Positions 60,465-64,000 of a stretch of 64,000 bases of DNA are shown here, one piece after another (the first letter of the stretch is position 1; each line of letters opens with the position of its first letter). The notes under the pieces were generated by a model. The model was not told where the DNA came from. It made no database searches and was given only the letters and a program-made list of their open reading frames with translations. A program made the translations under genes and the position numbers. Origin of the DNA: Collinsella aerofaciens (GTDB taxonomy: Bacteria; Actinomycetota; Coriobacteriia; Coriobacteriales; Coriobacteriaceae); the NCBI RefSeq assembly GCF_015554145.1, contig NZ_JADNHZ010000010.1:26245-90244 (forward strand). The letters run 5' to 3'.

Positions 60465-61610
60465 CTACACGTAGACCTTGTCGAGACGCATGCCAAAGCC
60501 GCAGGCGACCTCGTAGTTAATCGTTCCGCGCAGTCGGGCCATCTCGTCCATAGTGATCTCGGCGTCGCCATCGCGGCCGACAATGATCATCTCGTCACCA
60601 TACTCGGCCTCGGGAATCTCGTGTGCCGGGTTGGACTGAATGGCGACCATAAACTGGTCCATGCAGATATTGCCAACCTGATGCACGCGCTCGCCGCGAT
60701 ACAGCACATCCATACGATTGGAAAGCGTACGCGATAGGCCATCGGCATAACCGATCGGCAGCGTGCAGATCTGAACGCGCGTACGCGGTACGCGGTAGGT
60801 AAAACCGTAGCCCACGCCCTCGCCCATCGCAGGGTGTGCCACGCGCGTCACGCGCGCATGGACGCTCATAACGGGATCAAGCTGCATCACGCGGCCACTC
60901 AGCTCGCACGGCTGCATGCCATACAAGCCGACGCCGGCGCGAATCATATCAAAATGCATCGAGGGGTCGAGCATCGAGGACGGCGTGTTGGCGCAGTGCA
61001 CGATACCGCACTCAAAGCCCGCATCCTTAATGGCCTGAACGGCCTCGGTAAAGCGCTGACATTGCAGTTTGTAGTCCCAGCCCGAAGGTTCATCGGCCGT
61101 GGCGAAGTGCGTAAATACGCCGTCGCACTGAATACCGCGATGGAAATTTATACCGCGGACAAAGTCGAGCACCTGCGTGTAGTGAACGCCGATACGATTC
61201 ATGCCCGTCTCGATGGCGAGATGATACTTGCCCACTTTGCCCGCCGCGACGGCACATTCGCCATACGCAAGAGCAAAGTCAGACGTATAGACCGAGGGCA
61301 TGATATCAAACTCGAGCAACGTCGGAATGGCCTCGATAGGCGGCTCGCTTAGGATGAGGATGGGTTTCGTAATCCCGCCCTGTCGGAGCTCAACGCCCTC
61401 GTTAACCGTCGCCACGGCAAACATGTCGGCACCGGCCGAATACATGATCTTGGCGCACTCAACAGCTCCATGACCATAAGCATCGGCCTTGACCACGCAG
61501 CACAGGCGCTGACGTGGATTCAGCAAGTTCTTATAGGCCCTCGTGTTGCGACGGAGCGCCCCGCGGTCGATCTCGACCCAGGACCAGCGCGTCAAATCGG
61601 CTTTATTCAT
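60465..61610 (-). CDS. alr: Alanine racemase
   Basis: 381 residues. The PLP lysine lies in CCVVKADAYGHGAVE and the catalytic tyrosine in GYGFTYRVPRT; further features are NRIGVH and DQFMVAI. It makes D-alanine for peptidoglycan. It lies 2 bases after the nnr stop. Confidence 0.96.
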   Translation of the reverse strand: MNKADLTRWSWVEIDRGALRRNTRAYKNLLNPRQRLCCVVKADAYGHGAVECAKIMYSAGADMFAVATVNEGVELRQGGITKPILILSEPPIEAIPTLLEFDIMPSVYTSDFALAYGECAVAAGKVGKYHLAIETGMNRIGVHYTQVLDFVRGINFHRGIQCDGVFTHFATADEPSGWDYKLQCQRFTEAVQAIKDAGFECGIVHCANTPSSMLDPSMHFDMIRAGVGLYGMQPCELSGRVMQLDPVMSVHARVTRVAHPAMGEGVGYGFTYRVPRTRVQICTLPIGYADGLSRTLSNRMDVLYRGERVHQVGNICMDQFMVAIQSNPAHEIPEAEYGDEMIIVGRDGDAEITMDEMARLRGTINYEVACGFGMRLDKVYV

Positions 61611-61612
61611 GA

Positions 61613-63229
61613 TTAGTCATCCGACCCTTCGTCCATGATTCCCAGATCTTCGAGCGCATCCTTTGCCGCCAGCTCCATGGCAGGACCGATCAAGTCGATA
61701 AGATCGGTCGCGATAACGCTCTTCTCACCATACTCCGTCGCCGCAGCAAAACCGGCGTAGCTGTGAAGTGCAACGGCGTACGAATACAGCAACTCCCAAC
61801 GATCCATCTCGTCGCGCATGGTGGCAAGCGTGCCGGCCAAAATACCCGCCAGAACATCACCCGAACCGGCAGTTGCCAGAGAAGCCGGACCCGAGAGCGG
61901 CAGCAGCACGCGCTCAACGCCACAGATAGCCGTCGTCGGCCCCTTGGCAATGACCACCAGATTGTCGGAGCCTGCAGCCCAGACAACCTTCTGCGCGGCC
62001 GCAATCGCGGTACCAAGGTCGTTCACCTCGTCACCGGCAACCAGGCGCGAAAGCTCACGATAGTGCGGCGTCATAACCAACGGCTGCTCGCGGCGATACA
62101 TCTCGGGGTTACTATCAATACCGTCAATGGCAATCTTAGCAAGGCAGTTGAGTGCATCGGCGTCCAAAATTAGCGGTACATCAAGCTCGAGCAAGCCCGA
62201 AACCACCTGCATAGCGCCAGCAGACGTCGTGATACCGGGACCGCACAGCACGCAGCTGTACTTCTTTGCGATCTCGCACACCGTCATGCGCGCAGCAGCG
62301 CCAAAGGAGCCGCGGGAATCAGACGGAATAGCAAAGACCGGAATCGAAGGAAGTGCCATGCGAATGAGATTGGCGCAGGCGTCAGGAGCCGCGACTGCCA
62401 CGTAACCAGCACCCGCGCGAGCTGCAGACTTGGCCGCCATAATGGCAGCACCAGGATATTGCGCAGATCCGGCGACAATAAGCACAGAGCCACGGGAATA
62501 CTTATCGATATTCGATGGTAGCGGAGCAAAGTAATCAACTAAGTCACCGGGCTCGACAATCTCGGCGGCGTGGTCGACATCATCGATGACCTCGTCAAGA
62601 CGGTCGTAAAGATTGCCGCAGATCAAATCGCCAGCATACTCAGGACCATCAGCGCTATACAGACCAATCTTGGGCGCAATCATCGTCACCGTGCGCTCGG
62701 CACGAATGCAGTCGTCATCAACAACGCCCGTCTCTGCATTCAGGCCCGAGGGGACATCAATGGATACGACACAATCGGCGCATTCATTGACCGTAGGAAT
62801 CCAAATGGAGAACGGCGCACGCAGATTCCCGTGGAAACCGGTACCAAAAATGGCATCGACAACAACATCGGCCTTATCGATCAAAACCTCGAGTTCATCA
62901 CGCGAGGGGCCGACGCAAACGTGCACATCGCGGCCGGCAGTACGACGAGCAACATGACGTGCCAGAGCAGCAGGAATCTCATCCGGCTCAACCGGAGAAA
63001 CGATATCCACGTCCACACCCTTATGGCTCAGGATATCGGCGGCAACCCAACCGTCGCCGCCATTATTACCAAAACCGACCAAAACGAGAACCCGATCGGG
63101 ATTGAGCTTCAAGACCTCGTTAGCGGCAAACTCACCCGCTAGCTCCATAAGCTCGGCCTTCGAAGTCCCTTCGCGTTCGATGATATCCTCGAGACGAACG
63201 ACTTCTTCGGTACTCAAAACCGGTTTCAT
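61613..63229 (-). CDS. nnr: Bifunctional NAD(P)HX epimerase/dehydratase
   Basis: 538 residues. The N-terminal epimerase (YjeF_N, about 1-220) has VGFGNNGGDGWVAA and SIDVPSGLNAETG. The C-terminal ADP-dependent dehydratase (about 230-530) has the ribokinase-like SVLIVAGSAQYPGAAIM and TAGSGDVLAGILAG. It repairs hydrated NADH and NADPH. Its ATG directly follows the acpS stop (TAGATG). Confidence 0.95.
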   Translation of the reverse strand: MKPVLSTEEVVRLEDIIEREGTSKAELMELAGEFAANEVLKLNPDRVLVLVGFGNNGGDGWVAADILSHKGVDVDIVSPVEPDEIPAALARHVARRTAGRDVHVCVGPSRDELEVLIDKADVVVDAIFGTGFHGNLRAPFSIWIPTVNECADCVVSIDVPSGLNAETGVVDDDCIRAERTVTMIAPKIGLYSADGPEYAGDLICGNLYDRLDEVIDDVDHAAEIVEPGDLVDYFAPLPSNIDKYSRGSVLIVAGSAQYPGAAIMAAKSAARAGAGYVAVAAPDACANLIRMALPSIPVFAIPSDSRGSFGAAARMTVCEIAKKYSCVLCGPGITTSAGAMQVVSGLLELDVPLILDADALNCLAKIAIDGIDSNPEMYRREQPLVMTPHYRELSRLVAGDEVNDLGTAIAAAQKVVWAAGSDNLVVIAKGPTTAICGVERVLLPLSGPASLATAGSGDVLAGILAGTLATMRDEMDRWELLYSYAVALHSYAGFAAATEYGEKSVIATDLIDLIGPAMELAAKDALEDLGIMDEGSDD

Positions 63230-63769
63230 CTATGCTCCTAGCGTATCTTGCGAAGCATCGCCCAGGTGCTCCGTCAATGCTGAATTCTGCAGCTGCTCGA
63301 GCTCATCTAATACAGAGCGAGCCTCTTTAAATGTCTGCGCAACGCGTTTCTTGGTGCTCACCTTTTCATCTTTTGGCTTAGGCCGAGCATCTTCGGTAAT
63401 CGCGATGGCATTCGCAACGGCCAAGTCTCCCGTAAGCGTAATGGAAAGAGCGACCTCAACAACACCCAGTTCTTGAGCGATCTCGAGAGCACGGCCCGAA
63501 AGCAGCGCCTTCGGTTTGCCGAGTTTATCGCGCGTTACCGAAACATCCTTGCGACCCACGCCTTGACTAAAACCCGTGCCGAGAGCTTTAAGCACCGCCT
63601 CGCGCGAAGCAAAGCGGCTCGCATAGTGAGCAGCGGGACGCGATGATGCATCGCAATACGCACGCTCTTCTTCGGTAAACACACGCCGAGCAAACGACGG
63701 CGTCTTTTCAAGAATAGATTTCATGCGGGAAATCTCGACGATATCAACGCCGATACCAGCTTCAGCCAT
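63230..63769 (-). CDS. acpS: Holo-[acyl-carrier-protein] synthase with C-terminal extension
   Basis: 179 residues from ATG 63769, with GGAGGTG upstream. The PPTase motifs are GVDIVEISRM and ASRFASREAVLKALG. It transfers phosphopantetheine to ACP. The conserved core ends near residue 128. The remaining 50 residues, beginning ARPKPKDEKVSTKKRV and then an acidic/leucine helix, are not part of standard AcpS. Confidence 0.92.
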   Translation of the reverse strand: MAEAGIGVDIVEISRMKSILEKTPSFARRVFTEEERAYCDASSRPAAHYASRFASREAVLKALGTGFSQGVGRKDVSVTRDKLGKPKALLSGRALEIAQELGVVEVALSITLTGDLAVANAIAITEDARPKPKDEKVSTKKRVAQTFKEARSVLDELEQLQNSALTEHLGDASQDTLGA

Positions 63770-63879
63770 GTTCACCTCCATATTGCACAGACTAAGCTAT
63801 TGTAGCCCGTTCACAGAAGATGCGACAAACGAGGGTTATAAAACACAGCTACTATGTGAGACAAAAGCCCGTAAACGCA

Positions 63880-63913
63880 AAAAAGGGGGAGGCCGCGAGG
63901 CCTCCCCCTTTTT
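63880..63913. terminator. Strong intrinsic terminator of the rRNA operon
   Basis: A perfect 15-bp stem AAAAAGGGGGAGGCC / GGCCTCCCCCTTTTT with a GCGA tetraloop. It follows the 5S rRNA on the minus strand and also blocks rightward transcripts. Confidence 0.92.
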
Positions 63914-63943
63914 CAGTTTCGATGACGGCTCGGTGCCGTCCAC

Positions 63944-64000
63944 CGGTCAGCGGCGCCCTGGCCTCCCACGGGCTGGCCCCGCAGTACTCTCGGCGCGATG
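63944..64000 (-). rRNA. rrf: 5S ribosomal RNA, 3' part (cut by window edge)
   Basis: Read on the minus strand, CGCCGAGAGTACTGCGGGG followed by a CCCGTGGGAG loop is the 5S loop E / helix IV-V pattern, then a CGCCGCTGACC helix I strand. The 5' half lies beyond the window. The 3' boundary is approximate (a few bases). Confidence 0.8.

Overview
The window is GC-rich, tightly packed bacterial chromosome. The organism is most likely a Collinsella-like member of the Coriobacteriia. This is an inference from a phosphoketolase, a his operon with a HisZ-HisG fusion, a mazG / eno / septum-initiator / ppx neighbourhood, several GntR/LacI-controlled sugar genes and the abundant intergenic hairpins. No similarity search was run. 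The left edge cuts a glutamyl-Q tRNA(Asp) synthetase gene and the right edge cuts a 5S rRNA on the minus strand, so an rRNA operon lies just outside.

Layout. 1-6.3 kb: gluQ end, phosphoesterase, small membrane protein, a DUF4342-like protein / response regulator / histidine kinase operon, an orphan PTS IIB with a VOC protein, a membrane-anchored helical protein and tRNA-Leu. 6.4-11.8 kb (minus): ppx, divIC-like, eno, mazG, yfcE and an orphan LarC C-terminal domain. 12-21.2 kb: a complete histidine operon in the order hisZG-D-C-B-H-A-F-I-E (minus), meeting a PHP-type histidinol phosphatase end to end. 21.4-26.2 kb: sugar isomerase, two SIS-domain proteins and two overlapping GntR regulators. 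26.2-34.6 kb: an unknown protein, AEC transporter, phosphoketolase, LacI regulator, murB and a secreted peptidoglycan hydrolase. 34.9-48.7 kb: glycogen/maltodextrin and galactose metabolism (galE, malQ, glgP), a maltose-type ABC transporter, a TreR-like regulator and an unusual PTS EIICB fused to a HAD phosphatase. 48.8-54.1 kb: polyprenyl synthase, peptidoglycan-binding protein, tRNA-Gln, an 0.9 kb repeat-rich gap and a large Toprim protein resembling Wadjet JetD. 54.2-64 kb: cstA with a terminator-containing leader, then acpS-nnr-alr-udg-tsaE-tsaB/rimI/tsaD (minus).

The most unusual content is intergenic. Several families of long hairpins share a conserved centre, while their outer arms are different in every copy yet complementary within each copy. 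Family A has four copies with a 69-70 nt structured core and arms of 33-42 bp. Family B has three copies with an 11-nt apex and arms of 31-37 bp. Two of the B hairpins belong to a larger direct repeat (family C) that lies just after stop codons and brackets the AEC transporter gene like a cassette. Most copies begin within about a dozen bases of a stop codon. A four-unit array after glgP alternates a 15-nt repeat in both orientations with 25-nt gaps and is BIME-like rather than CRISPR. No transposase, integrase, Cas gene or prophage gene was seen.

The sugar genes appear co-regulated. A shared site, GTTGTTTRAAC, occurs before malQ-glgP, before the ABC operon and twice between the TreR-like gene and the PTS-HAD gene. 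The phosphoketolase has two palindromic operators at its promoter and a LacI-family gene directly upstream.
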